From Caballeronia zhejiangensis (GTDB lineage: Bacteria; Pseudomonadota; Gammaproteobacteria; Burkholderiales; Burkholderiaceae): a stretch of 64,000 nt of DNA. The stretch covers positions 470,251-534,250 of the forward strand of contig NZ_JFHD01000002.1 in the NCBI RefSeq assembly GCF_000698575.1, in the 5' to 3' direction. Numbering within the stretch: position 1 is the first letter of the stretch; every line of letters starts with the position of its first letter. The notes under the pieces were generated by a model that saw only the letters and a program-made list of their open reading frames with translations, made no database searches and was not told the DNA's origin. A program made the translations under genes and the position numbers. Below are positions 36,565-44,615 of this stretch, piece after piece.

Positions 36565-37752
36565 ATGAATCCACAAAACTCCCCGATCTCTCCCATCCTG
36601 CCGGGCGCATGGCTCGGCATGGTCGGCGGCGGCCAGCTCGGCCGCATGTTCTGCTTCGCCGCGCAATCGATGGGCTATCGCGTCGCCGTTCTCGATCCGG
36701 ATGAGACGAGCCCCGCTGGCGCCGTCGCGGATCGCCATATCCGCGCCGCCTACGACGACCGCGCCGCGCTCACGGAACTCGGCCGACTGTGCGCGGCAGT
36801 ATCGACGGAATTCGAGAACGTGCCGTCCGCCAGCCTCGAATTTCTCGCGTCGTGCACGTTCGTGAGCCCGGCGGCGAGTTGCGTGGCGATCGCGCAGGAT
36901 CGCGTCGCGGAGAAACGCTTCATCGCGGAATCGGGCGTGCCGGTCGCGCCGCATGTCGTGATCGAATCGACGGAAGCGCTCGCCGCGCTGCCCGACGAGA
37001 AGATCGCGGCCGTGCTGCCGGGCATTCTCAAGACCGCGCGTCTCGGCTATGACGGCAAGGGGCAGGTCAGCGTGCGCAACGTCGCGGAATTGCGCAACGC
37101 GCATGCGTCGCTGTCGGGCGTGCCGTGCGTGCTGGAAAAGCGCATGCCGCTGAAGTACGAAGTGTCCGTGCTGATCGCGCGCGGCGGCGACGGCAAATCG
37201 GCCGTGTTTCCGCTCGCGCAGAACGTGCATGTGAACGGCATTCTCGCGAGGACGGTCGTGCCCGCCCCCGATGCGCCCGATGCGCTCGTCGCGCAGGCGC
37301 AGGACGCCGCGCTGACGATCGCCGCGAAGCTCGGTTACGTCGGCGTGCTGTGCGTCGAATTCTTCGTGCTGGAAGACGGCTCGCTCATCGCCAACGAAAT
37401 GGCGCCGCGCCCGCACAATTCCGGCCACTACACCGTCGATGCCTGCGCCACGAGTCAATTCGAGCAGCAGGTGCGCGCGATGACCGGCATGCCGCTCGGC
37501 GACACGCGCCAGCATTCGCCGGCCGCGATGCTGAATCTGCTCGGCGATATCTGGTTCGATGGCGACAAGGCGCGTTCGCCCGCGTGGGCGGAAGTCGCCG
37601 CGATGCCGGCGGCGCGGCTGCATCTGTACGGCAAGGAAGAGGCGCGCCGGGGCCGCAAGATGGGCCACATCAACTTCACGGCGGCGACGCTCGAGGAAGC
37701 GCGCACGGCGGCGCGTGACTGCGCGCGCATGCTGCATATCCCGCTCGATTGA
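36565..37752 (+). CDS. purK: N5-carboxyaminoimidazole ribonucleotide synthase
   Basis: The 395-residue ATP-grasp enzyme makes N5-CAIR from AIR, bicarbonate and ATP. It shows the N-terminal Rossmann-like [29 protein letters not shown], the ATP-grasp lid and lysines ([16 protein letters not shown]), [45 protein letters not shown] and GKIGH-like GRKMGHINF near the C-terminus. It overlaps the region of the alternative TTG start of tsaC. It works directly before PurE in the pathway. Confidence 0.97.
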   Translation: MNPQNSPISPILPGAWLGMVGGGQLGRMFCFAAQSMGYRVAVLDPDETSPAGAVADRHIRAAYDDRAALTELGRLCAAVSTEFENVPSASLEFLASCTFVSPAASCVAIAQDRVAEKRFIAESGVPVAPHVVIESTEALAALPDEKIAAVLPGILKTARLGYDGKGQVSVRNVAELRNAHASLSGVPCVLEKRMPLKYEVSVLIARGGDGKSAVFPLAQNVHVNGILARTVVPAPDAPDALVAQAQDAALTIAAKLGYVGVLCVEFFVLEDGSLIANEMAPRPHNSGHYTVDACATSQFEQQVRAMTGMPLGDTRQHSPAAMLNLLGDIWFDGDKARSPAWAEVAAMPAARLHLYGKEEARRGRKMGHINFTAATLEEARTAARDCARMLHIPLD

Positions 37753-37772
37753 GTTTTTTCGTAGTAGAAGCA

Positions 37773-38792
37773 ATGACCATCATCTATCCGAGCGCCGCGC
37801 AGATCGACGAAGCCGCGGCCCTGCTCGATGCCGGCGAACTCGTCGCGTTTCCGACCGAGACGGTCTACGGGCTTGGCGGCGACGCCGAGAATCCCGAGGC
37901 CATCGCGCGCATCTATGCGGCGAAAGGGCGGCCGGCGAATCATCCGGTGATCGTGCATCTCGCGCCCGAGGCTGATCCGGGCTATTGGGTGCGCGAGTTG
38001 CCCGCCGATGCGCAGAAGCTCATCGATGCGTTCTGGCCCGGTCCTTTGACGCTGATTCTCAAGCGCGCCGCGCATATTCCGGCGGCGGTCAGCGGCGGAC
38101 AGGATTCGGTGGGCGTGCGGTGCCCGTCGCATCCGGTGGCGCAGCAATTGTTGTCGGCGTTTCATCGGCGGCGAATGGGGACGGGCAAGCAGGGCGGCGT
38201 CGCGGGGCCGTCGGCGAATCGTTTCGGGCATGTGAGCCCGACGACCGCGCAGCACGTTCGCGACGAGTTCGGCGATGCCGTGCATGTGCTCGATGGCGGC
38301 GCGGCGGATGTCGGCATCGAATCGACGATTCTGGATTTGTCGCGGGGCTTTCCGGCGCTGCTGCGGCCGGGGCATGTGAGTCCGCGGCAGATCGCGGATG
38401 TCATCGGGATCGCGCCGAAGCTGCCGGATGGATCGGATGCGACCGCGCCGCGTGCTTCCGGGACGCTGAAGGCGCATTACGCGCCGCGCACGCCGCTTTT
38501 GCTGCTGCCGTTCGCGTCGATCGAGCCGTTGCTTCGTAATCGTGACGGGAAGATTGCGCTGGTGGCGCGGGCGTCGAGCGCGGGGGAATGGGCGCGGGCT
38601 GCCGATGTTCACTTCGTGGCGGCGCCTGAGGATCCGCAGACTTACGCGCGCGATCTTTATGGCTTGCTGCGGGCGCTGGATCGGGCCAATGTCGAGCGGA
38701 TTCTGATCGAGAAGCTGCCGGAGACGGTGGAGTGGATTGCTGTCAACGATCGGCTTGGCAGGGCGGCGGCGGCGTTCGAGGCGGAAGAGTGA
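37773..38792 (+). CDS. tsaC: L-threonylcarbamoyladenylate synthase (Sua5/TsaC type)
   Basis: The 339-residue protein makes threonylcarbamoyl-AMP from threonine, bicarbonate and ATP for the t6A37 modification of ANN-decoding tRNAs. The YrdC domain (about 1-210) contains LVAFPTETVYGLGGDAENPEAIARIYAAKGRPANHPVIVH and GVAGPSANRFGHVSPTTAQHV with the KxR and SxN nucleotide-binding elements; the C-terminal Sua5 domain (about 230-339) follows after the linker ASGTLKAHYAPRTPLLLL. So it is the long Sua5 form. The ATG at 37773 is preferred; a TTG at 37749 overlapping purK is possible. The CRISPR array starts 77 nt after its stop. Confidence 0.93.
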   Translation: MTIIYPSAAQIDEAAALLDAGELVAFPTETVYGLGGDAENPEAIARIYAAKGRPANHPVIVHLAPEADPGYWVRELPADAQKLIDAFWPGPLTLILKRAAHIPAAVSGGQDSVGVRCPSHPVAQQLLSAFHRRRMGTGKQGGVAGPSANRFGHVSPTTAQHVRDEFGDAVHVLDGGAADVGIESTILDLSRGFPALLRPGHVSPRQIADVIGIAPKLPDGSDATAPRASGTLKAHYAPRTPLLLLPFASIEPLLRNRDGKIALVARASSAGEWARAADVHFVAAPEDPQTYARDLYGLLRALDRANVERILIEKLPETVEWIAVNDRLGRAAAAFEAEE

Positions 38793-38868
38793 TTACTGGA
38801 CTTTGCGCCTGTTTGTGAAAGATGGGTTTGGGGGATTTTGCTTTCCGGTCAGGAAGTTATGATGCAGG
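38793..38868 (+). other. putative CRISPR leader
   Basis: The 76 bases between the tsaC stop and the first repeat are T/G-rich and less GC-rich than the surrounding genes (for example GGGGGATTTTGCTTTCC). The polarity of the array (degenerate repeat at the far end) places the leader here. It is short because it abuts tsaC. Confidence 0.5.
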
Positions 38869-39252
38869 GGTTCCTCCGCGTGCGCGGAGATAGACCCGAA
38901 CAAAAATGCAGAAGAGCGAGTGGAGGAAAGGTTCCTCCGCGTGCGCGGAGATAGACCGTGCGCCCGAGCCGGGAATCGGCTCATCAAAGAGGTTCCTCCG
39001 CGTGCGCGGAGATAGACCCGCGACGAAGGACCGGTCTGTACGCATGGCGTGGGTTCCTCCGCGTGCGCGGAGATAGACCCGTGCAGCGCTCCCATGTCGT
39101 CGAGATACCACCGGTTCCTCCGCGTGCGCGGAGATAGACCCATCAGACTCTTGGCAATCTCGCCCGCGTTCTCGATTCCTCCGCGTGCGCGGAGATAGAC
39201 CGTACTAGAACGTCAAACTGGACCGTATCGACGAGTTCCTCCGCCCCGCGGA
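38869..39252 (+). CRISPR. orphan type I-E-like CRISPR array
   Basis: Six 28-nt repeats start at 38869, 38930, 38991, 39052, 39113 and 39174, with a seventh degenerate copy at 39234. Each begins GGTTCCTCC, has the palindrome CTCCGCG-TG-CGCGGAG and ends ATAGACC. The first five are identical; the sixth has G-to-A at position 2; the last keeps only the first part and a shortened stem (CTCCGC-CCC-GCGGAG). Spacers are 33, 33, 33, 33, 33 and 32 nt and all different. Repeat shape, length and period match type I-E (E. coli-like GTTCCCCGC...GGGGATAAACC). No cas gene exists in the window. Protein readings across the array (repeating LSPRTRRN or YLRARGGT) are artefacts. Confidence 0.97.
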
Positions 39253-39272
39253 GCCTTTCTCACCGCAACAAA

Positions 39273-39310
39273 AAAAACCGCTCGGGCGATCCCTCGCCCG
39301 AGCGGTTTTT
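39273..39310. terminator. bidirectional terminator between CRISPR array and GDSL gene
   Basis: A perfect 17-bp stem, 39273-39289 with 39294-39310, has a TCCC loop, an A-run on the left and a T-run on the right (core CCGCTCGGGCGA/TCGCCCGAGCGG). It can stop both the lipoprotein mRNA (minus) and any array transcript (plus). Confidence 0.9.
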
Positions 39311-39330
39311 CCATCCTAAAACCCCAACCC

Positions 39331-40434
39331 TTACTTCCCCAACCCCGTCGCCGCAATCGTCTGCTCGGCGGCCTGCGCGTACAGCGCATGCAGATGCGTC
39401 GTCGGATGCACGGTATCGGCGTACATGTACGTCTGATCCGCGCCCGCGACCGTCAACGTTTCCGGCGAGCAGAACAGCGACGTCGCGAAATCCTGCGGAT
39501 TCGGCTCGCCGTACTTCTGCGCGGCCGCGGCCATCGCCTTCAGGTTGCACGCGGTGCCCGTATTCGACACCGTGAAGCCTAACTGCTGATAGTTCGCGGT
39601 GATCTGCGCCAGCTTCGGCGGCGTATCGAGGTAGATGACCTTCGACTTGATGTTGAGCGCCTGCAACGTCTGATCGAGCGCAGTATTGAACCCGATCGAA
39701 GCGCTCGAAAGACCGGCGCGCGTGACCGCGTCGCTCATCGTGCCCTGCGGCGTCGTGCCGATATCCGGCACGTTCGATACCAGCACATGCGTCGCGCCGT
39801 GCTGCAGGATCGTCGCGACGATTCCGCCGAGTTGCTTGGCCGCCGTGATGATCGCAGTGGATGCATCGGCCTGCGAGATCGCGCCGGCCTTAACCAACTG
39901 CAAGTTGTAAAGGACGTCGTTCGCGCCGCCATTCACGATGACGAGCTGATTCGCGTTGAAACTGCCGTGCGCCGCAAGGTAGTTCTGCACTTGCGTCGCG
40001 ACCGGCACGGTCAACGCGCCCGCGTAGCTGTTCGGATCCGTAGCGTGACCGATGCCCATGGGATTCGTCACGCGCGCGCCGCCTTGCGCATAGCCGAGTC
40101 CCGACTGATTCGTCGGCGCAACCCCAAACCCCCCCGTCATCGCCGGCGTCAACGTATCGCCGTAATACTGCGCGACGTTCTGCACCCACACCTGACCCGG
40201 ATTCGTCGTGAACCGTCCGCCGCCGAAGTTCGCGGCCGCGACCGGCGCATACGTGCCGACATCGGAAAGGCTGTCGCCGAACGACACCACTTGCAGCTTC
40301 ACGCCGCCCGCGGGCGTCGAATTGTTGTCATCGCCGCCGCCGCCGCACGCGGCGATCAGGGCGAAGGCCGCGCTGGCCGTCGCGACTTGGGCAAAGCGCA
40401 CCAGTGCGGCGCGCGTCGAGCGTTGCTTCTTCAT
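39331..40434 (-). CDS. SGNH/GDSL-family lipoprotein esterase
   Basis: The 367-residue protein has a lipoprotein-type signal ending ALIAAC (Cys30) followed by Gly/Asp/Asn-rich linker, then a GDSL hydrolase domain: block I SFGDSLSDVGTYAP with nucleophile Ser55, block III VNGGANDVLYN, and block V ADTVHPTTHLH with the Asp and His of the triad. Such secreted esterases/lipases (EstA, thermolabile hemolysin-like) act on acyl esters, often at the cell surface. It is monocistronic, followed by a strong terminator. Confidence 0.92.
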   Translation of the reverse strand: MKKQRSTRAALVRFAQVATASAAFALIAACGGGGDDNNSTPAGGVKLQVVSFGDSLSDVGTYAPVAAANFGGGRFTTNPGQVWVQNVAQYYGDTLTPAMTGGFGVAPTNQSGLGYAQGGARVTNPMGIGHATDPNSYAGALTVPVATQVQNYLAAHGSFNANQLVIVNGGANDVLYNLQLVKAGAISQADASTAIITAAKQLGGIVATILQHGATHVLVSNVPDIGTTPQGTMSDAVTRAGLSSASIGFNTALDQTLQALNIKSKVIYLDTPPKLAQITANYQQLGFTVSNTGTACNLKAMAAAAQKYGEPNPQDFATSLFCSPETLTVAGADQTYMYADTVHPTTHLHALYAQAAEQTIAATGLGK

Positions 40435-40657
40435 GACCTCGTCTCCCTTCTTACCTGTTTTCTAGTTCGATTACGGCGTCAGACCGTGTCGCGGTCTTCA
40501 TGCCGCTAGCTGCGAGTTTAAGCGATGCCGCGCGCCATCCTGGCGCGCGCGCAGCTTACGGCCGAGCGCCGTGCCCGACAGCGTACACGCGGCGCGCGTC
40601 TTTCCGAACGCGACTTCGTAGAAGAAATCTTCGGTGTTTGCAGACGCCCGTGCCCGC
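40435..40657. other. spacer between dacB and GDSL gene
   Basis: No supported gene. A 71-codon minus-strand reading (40498-40713) overlaps the end of dacB and has no recognisable features. Confidence 0.4.
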
Positions 40658-42256
40658 TCAATCCGCCACGCCCGGCCGACGCGCGCCTTCGTAGACCCAT
40701 TCGAGCAGCGCATCGTGCGCGGCGCGCGCGGCCTCGGCGCGCGGATCGTTGATGAAACTCACGACCACATAGCTCTCGCCGTTCGCCGCGCCGACATAGC
40801 CCGCGATCGCGCGCACGTCGCGCAGCGTGCCGGTCTTGATGTGCGCATTGCCGAGCGCGCCCGCGTTCGTTAGACGGTTGCGCATGGTGCCGTCGACGCC
40901 CGCGATCGGCAGCGATTCGACGAACACCTGCGCGACCGGACTCGCGTTCGCGGCCATCAGCAGATCGGCGAGCGAGATCGCGGAAATATGCTCGTCGCGC
41001 GAAAGGCCGGAGCCGTTGTCGAGCACGAGACCGTTCATCGGCAGGGCGCTGCGTTTCAGGAACGCCTGGATCGCCGTCGCCGATTTCGCCGTCGTCGCGG
41101 GGGGCTTCAGTTGCGCCGCGCCGATCGTCAGGAACAGGTTGCGCGCCATCACGTTGTTGCTGAACTTGTTGATGTCGCGCACGACATCCGACAGCACCGG
41201 ACTGCGATGCGTGCCGACGAGGCGCGCATTCGACGGCGTCGGGCCTTCGCGCGTCGTGCCTGCGAACGTGCCGCCCGCCTGCTTCCAGAGCGCGAGGAAA
41301 CCGCCCGCGAAGAAGGTCGAATGATCGAGCGCCGCGACGTTGATCGTGCGCGAGCCGCAACGCAGCGGATAGTCGCCGACGAACGACGCCTGCACGAAGC
41401 CGCCCTGCGTCTGCGCGACGCTCGGCGACGCCGCCGAAAGCGAGCCGACGCACGCGCCGCGCGTCACGCGCAGTTCGTTGTCGATCTGAAGTTGCGCGAG
41501 TTGCGGCAATACGTCGATGGATACTTGTCCGTCGGCGTTGGGCGTCAGCGTGAAGGACAGCGATTTGAACGCGTAAAGCAGCGGATCGGGGCCGACGTTG
41601 TAGGGCGCGCTGTCGTCGTTGTCGAACGCGGGCAGATCGCGCGTCGACGCGTCGAAGTAGCGCTTGTCGAGCACGAGCGCGCCGTCGATGCCCGTGATGC
41701 CGTTCTTGCGAATCTGATCGACGAGATCGATCAGCTCTTCCGGCACGAGCTTCGGATCGCCCGTACCCTGAATGTACAGATTGCCGTGCAGCACGCCTTG
41801 CGCATCGAGCTGGCCGTCGGCGTACGCGGTCGTCTTCCAGCGATAGTCCGGGCCGAGCATCGAAAGGCCCGAGAAGGTCGTGACGAGCTTCATCGTCGAT
41901 GCGGGCAGCATCGGCTCGTTCGCGTTCACCGAGACGAGCGGCAGCGGCGCGCCGACACGCTGCACGACGACGCTCATCGACGACAGCGGCACATGCGCGT
42001 GCGCGAGCGCCGTCATCACCGATGCGGGCAGCGGGCCGGCCGGCACGACCGCTTTCGCCGCGCGCTCGGCTTTCGCGCGCTTCGACTTCGCCCCGCCGAT
42101 GGCCGCGCGCTGCGGCGCGTGACCTTGCGCATCGGCCTTCGAGCCGCCGCCGCGCGCATCGGCATCCGGCATATGGCCGAGGGCCGCGCAGGCGAACGCT
42201 GCGGCGAGAGCGTACGAAGACAGTCGGCGAGAGAAGGAACGGAAAACGGGCGGCAT
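40658..42256 (-). CDS. dacB: PBP4-type D-alanyl-D-alanine carboxypeptidase/endopeptidase
   Basis: The 532-residue periplasmic enzyme trims and cleaves cross-links of peptidoglycan. It has a signal peptide (about 1-35), a low-complexity Lys/Ala-rich spacer (about 36-75), and the peptidase S13 domain with the three catalytic boxes: SxxK in LPASTMKL (Ser120, Lys123), SxN in KFSNNVMARN, and KTG in HIKTGTLRDV. The large insertion between the first two boxes is characteristic of class C PBP4. It diverges from the response regulator gene at 42519. Confidence 0.95.
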   Translation of the reverse strand: MPPVFRSFSRRLSSYALAAAFACAALGHMPDADARGGGSKADAQGHAPQRAAIGGAKSKRAKAERAAKAVVPAGPLPASVMTALAHAHVPLSSMSVVVQRVGAPLPLVSVNANEPMLPASTMKLVTTFSGLSMLGPDYRWKTTAYADGQLDAQGVLHGNLYIQGTGDPKLVPEELIDLVDQIRKNGITGIDGALVLDKRYFDASTRDLPAFDNDDSAPYNVGPDPLLYAFKSLSFTLTPNADGQVSIDVLPQLAQLQIDNELRVTRGACVGSLSAASPSVAQTQGGFVQASFVGDYPLRCGSRTINVAALDHSTFFAGGFLALWKQAGGTFAGTTREGPTPSNARLVGTHRSPVLSDVVRDINKFSNNVMARNLFLTIGAAQLKPPATTAKSATAIQAFLKRSALPMNGLVLDNGSGLSRDEHISAISLADLLMAANASPVAQVFVESLPIAGVDGTMRNRLTNAGALGNAHIKTGTLRDVRAIAGYVGAANGESYVVVSFINDPRAEAARAAHDALLEWVYEGARRPGVAD

Positions 42257-42436
42257 GGACGAGCGTTGTTCTTGGCTGGATGACGAGCGGCGGCGCGTGG
42301 CCGGGCGGGGTCGCGCCGCGAGGAAGCGGCTATTGTAGACAAGCTGGCTTGCGGAAATCGTACGGGTAAAAAATCATTGCACGACGCGCTTCGGGTGCGG
42401 CATGCGGTTGTCCTCCGATGCTGGACGATCGGCGCC

Positions 42437-42453
42437 GTTAAGTCCCGTTTAAG
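42437..42453 (+). promoter_or_regulatory. tandem box GTTAAG-N5-TTTAAG upstream of response regulator
   Basis: GTTAAG (42437-42442) and TTTAAG (42448-42453) are separated by five bases (TCCCG), the direct-repeat format of PmrA/QseB-type response-regulator boxes. A -10-like TACAAT follows at 42465-42470. The same arrangement precedes the DegP-type gene. Autoregulation by the regulator encoded downstream is the simplest reading. Confidence 0.6.
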
Positions 42454-42518
42454 CCCCGCGCGGATACAATGACTCGCGGCCCCCGGCTGCGCCACGTAAC
42501 CATCAACAGACATGTGCC

Positions 42519-43181
42519 ATGCGAATCCTGCTTGTCGAAGATGACCGGATGATCGCCGAAGGCGTGCGCCGTGCGCTGCGCGCGGACGGCTTCGCAGTCG
42601 ACTGGGTCCAGGACGGCGAGGCCGCGCTCACGGCGGTCGCGGGCGAGTCCTACGATCTGATGCTGCTCGATCTCGGCCTGCCCAAGCGCGACGGCCTCGA
42701 CGTATTGAAGACCCTGCGCGCGCGTTCGAACTCGCTGCCGGTGCTGATCGTGACGGCGCGCGACGCCATCGCGGATCGCGTCAAAGGACTCGACGCCGGC
42801 GCGGACGATTACCTCGTCAAACCTTTCGATCTCGACGAACTCGGCGCGCGCATGCGTGCGCTGATCCGCCGTCATGCGGGGCGCGGCGAATCGCTCGTTC
42901 GGCACGGTGAACTGACGCTCGATCCGGTCGGTCATCAGGTGACGCTCGCGGGCAATCCCGTGTCGCTGTCGGCACGCGAATTCGCGCTGCTCGAAGCGCT
43001 GATGGCGCGGCCCGGCGCAGTGCTGTCGAAGAGCCAGCTCGAAGAAAAGATCTACGGCTGGGGCGAGGAAATCGGCAGCAATACGGTCGAGGTCTACATC
43101 CATTCGCTGCGCAAGAAGCTCGGCGCCGATCTCATCCGCAACGTGCGCGGCCTCGGCTACATGGTCGCGAAGGACGCCTGA
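42519..43181 (+). CDS. OmpR-family response regulator (PmrA/QseB-like)
   Basis: The 220-residue protein has a receiver domain (acidic pocket EDD at 8-9, phosphoacceptor Asp51 in LMLLDLGLP, Thr in LIVTARD, Lys in YLVKPFDLDEL) and a winged-helix output domain (about 125-218; NTVEVYIHSLRKKLGADLIRNVRGLGYMV). It is in the QseB/PmrA/TctD subgroup. Its stop overlaps the kinase start (TGATG), giving coupled translation. Tandem TTAAG boxes lie upstream of itself and of the DegP-type gene, pointing to an envelope-stress role. Confidence 0.95.
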   Translation: MRILLVEDDRMIAEGVRRALRADGFAVDWVQDGEAALTAVAGESYDLMLLDLGLPKRDGLDVLKTLRARSNSLPVLIVTARDAIADRVKGLDAGADDYLVKPFDLDELGARMRALIRRHAGRGESLVRHGELTLDPVGHQVTLAGNPVSLSAREFALLEALMARPGAVLSKSQLEEKIYGWGEEIGSNTVEVYIHSLRKKLGADLIRNVRGLGYMVAKDA

Positions 43182-44482
43182 TGCGGTCGATCCGCCGGCA
43201 ATTGCTGATCTGGCTGCTTGCGCTCGTGATCGTCGGCGTGGGCTTCGCGGGCTGGCTCATTTACCGGCAGGCGCTCGCCGAAGCCAACGAACTCTTCGAC
43301 TATCAGCTTCAGCAGATCGCGGCCGCGCTGCCGTCCGAGCCGTTTTCTTCGGTGCTCAGTTCGCGCAGCGAAAGCGACGAAGGCGTCGTCATCCAGATCT
43401 GGAATCGCAACGGCGCGCTGATGTACTTCTCGCATCCGCGCGTGCCGCTCGCGCCGCATGCCGAACTCGGCTTCTCCACGGAGATGACGCCGCGCGGCGA
43501 ATGGCGCGTGTATAGCGCGATTGTCGGCGATAACGTCGTGCAGCTCGCGCAGCCGCTGTCGATCAGAAATCGCGTCGCGGCGGGCGTCGCGTGGCGCACG
43601 CTGTGGCCGCTCGTGCTGCTGCTGCCGCTGCTCGGGCTCGCGATCTGGGTGATCGTCGGGCTCGGGCTCGCGCCTTTGCAACGCGTCACGCGCGCGCTCG
43701 ACACGCGTCATCCGGAAGCGCTCGATCCGCTGCCGGATCGGCCGCTGCCGCAGGAAGTGCGGCCGGTCGTGCGTGCGCTGAATGCGCTGCTGTCGCGCTT
43801 GTCGGCGGCGCTCGACACGCAAAAGGCCTTCGTCGCCGATGCCGCGCACGAGCTTCGGACGCCGCTCGCCGCAGTGCAGATTCAGGCGCAGCTCGTCGCG
43901 CGCGCGCAGGATGACGAAACGCGTCGCGAGGCGCTCAGGGATCTGCACGAAGGCATCGCGCGCGCGACGCGGCTTGCGGAGCAACTGCTGGCGCTCGCCC
44001 GCTCGGAACCGGATGGCAAGGCGGCGTTCGCATCGGTCGATCTCGCCGCGCTGCTCGAATCATGCGTGCGCGGCTCGGTGCTGGTGGCGCAGCAACGCGG
44101 CGTCGATCTCGGCATCGAGGAGAGCGAACCGGCGACCGTGAACGGCGATCCCGATTCGCTGCGCGTGATGTTCAACAATCTCATCGACAACGCGACGAAG
44201 TACACGCCTCGCGGCGGCCGCGTGGACGTGTGCCTTCGTCTCGCCGATGGCCGTCCCGTCGTCGAAATCTCCGATACCGGGCCGGGCATTCCTCAAGAAG
44301 AGCGAGAAAGGGTGTTCGACCGGTTCTATCGCGTGGGCGAAGGGGCGAATCGCGCGCGCACGGATGTGTCCGGCAGCGGCCTCGGGCTCGCGATCGTGAA
44401 GCGGATCGCGCAGCAGCATGGCGCGACGGTGACGCTGGCGGAGTCGAGCGCGGGCGGTCTCAAGGTGGCCGTAACGTTCTGA
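43181..44482 (+). CDS. sensor histidine kinase (QseC/PmrB-like)
   Basis: The 433-residue kinase has a transmembrane helix at about 8-28, a periplasmic sensor region of about 110 residues, a second helix (about 143-163), a HAMP-like linker, the phosphoacceptor His223 in FVADAAHELRTPLAAVQIQ and the ATPase boxes NLIDNATKYTPRGGR, ISDTGPGIPQEERERVFDRFYR and GSGLGLAIV. It is translationally coupled to the upstream response regulator. The ligand is unknown; the predicted target, a DegP-type protease, suggests sensing of envelope damage. Confidence 0.95.
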   Translation: MRSIRRQLLIWLLALVIVGVGFAGWLIYRQALAEANELFDYQLQQIAAALPSEPFSSVLSSRSESDEGVVIQIWNRNGALMYFSHPRVPLAPHAELGFSTEMTPRGEWRVYSAIVGDNVVQLAQPLSIRNRVAAGVAWRTLWPLVLLLPLLGLAIWVIVGLGLAPLQRVTRALDTRHPEALDPLPDRPLPQEVRPVVRALNALLSRLSAALDTQKAFVADAAHELRTPLAAVQIQAQLVARAQDDETRREALRDLHEGIARATRLAEQLLALARSEPDGKAAFASVDLAALLESCVRGSVLVAQQRGVDLGIEESEPATVNGDPDSLRVMFNNLIDNATKYTPRGGRVDVCLRLADGRPVVEISDTGPGIPQEERERVFDRFYRVGEGANRARTDVSGSGLGLAIVKRIAQQHGATVTLAESSAGGLKVAVTF

Positions 44483-44525
44483 TGCGCGTGGCCGCCGCGC
44501 CGAAGCAAGCCGCTCTTCCTCCTCT

Positions 44526-44542
44526 TTTAAGAGCGGTTTAAG
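44526..44542 (+). promoter_or_regulatory. tandem box TTTAAG-N5-TTTAAG upstream of DegP-type gene
   Basis: Two perfect TTTAAG hexamers (44526-44531, 44537-44542) are five bases apart, with TAACCT at 44553-44558 in the -10 position. The distance from box to -10 (10 nt) nearly equals that at the regulator promoter (11 nt), supporting a shared activator. Confidence 0.6.
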
Positions 44543-44615
44543 CGACGCCCCGTAACCTTGCTCCATCGATAAAGCGCGCTCCGTGAGAGCGCATCCCTCG
44601 TCAGGAGCACACACG

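Noticed and set aside
38793..39143. Minus-strand readings with repeated LSPRTRRN / YLRARGGT across 38.8-39.1 kb
   Set aside because: They are translations of the CRISPR repeats (61-nt period); not genes.
38793..40657. A genomic island around the CRISPR array
   Set aside because: No integrase, tRNA junction, IS or base-composition break is visible; flanking genes are ordinary core genes.
40498..40713. 71-codon reading after dacB
   Set aside because: Overlaps the dacB C-terminus and lacks any recognisable feature or ribosome site.
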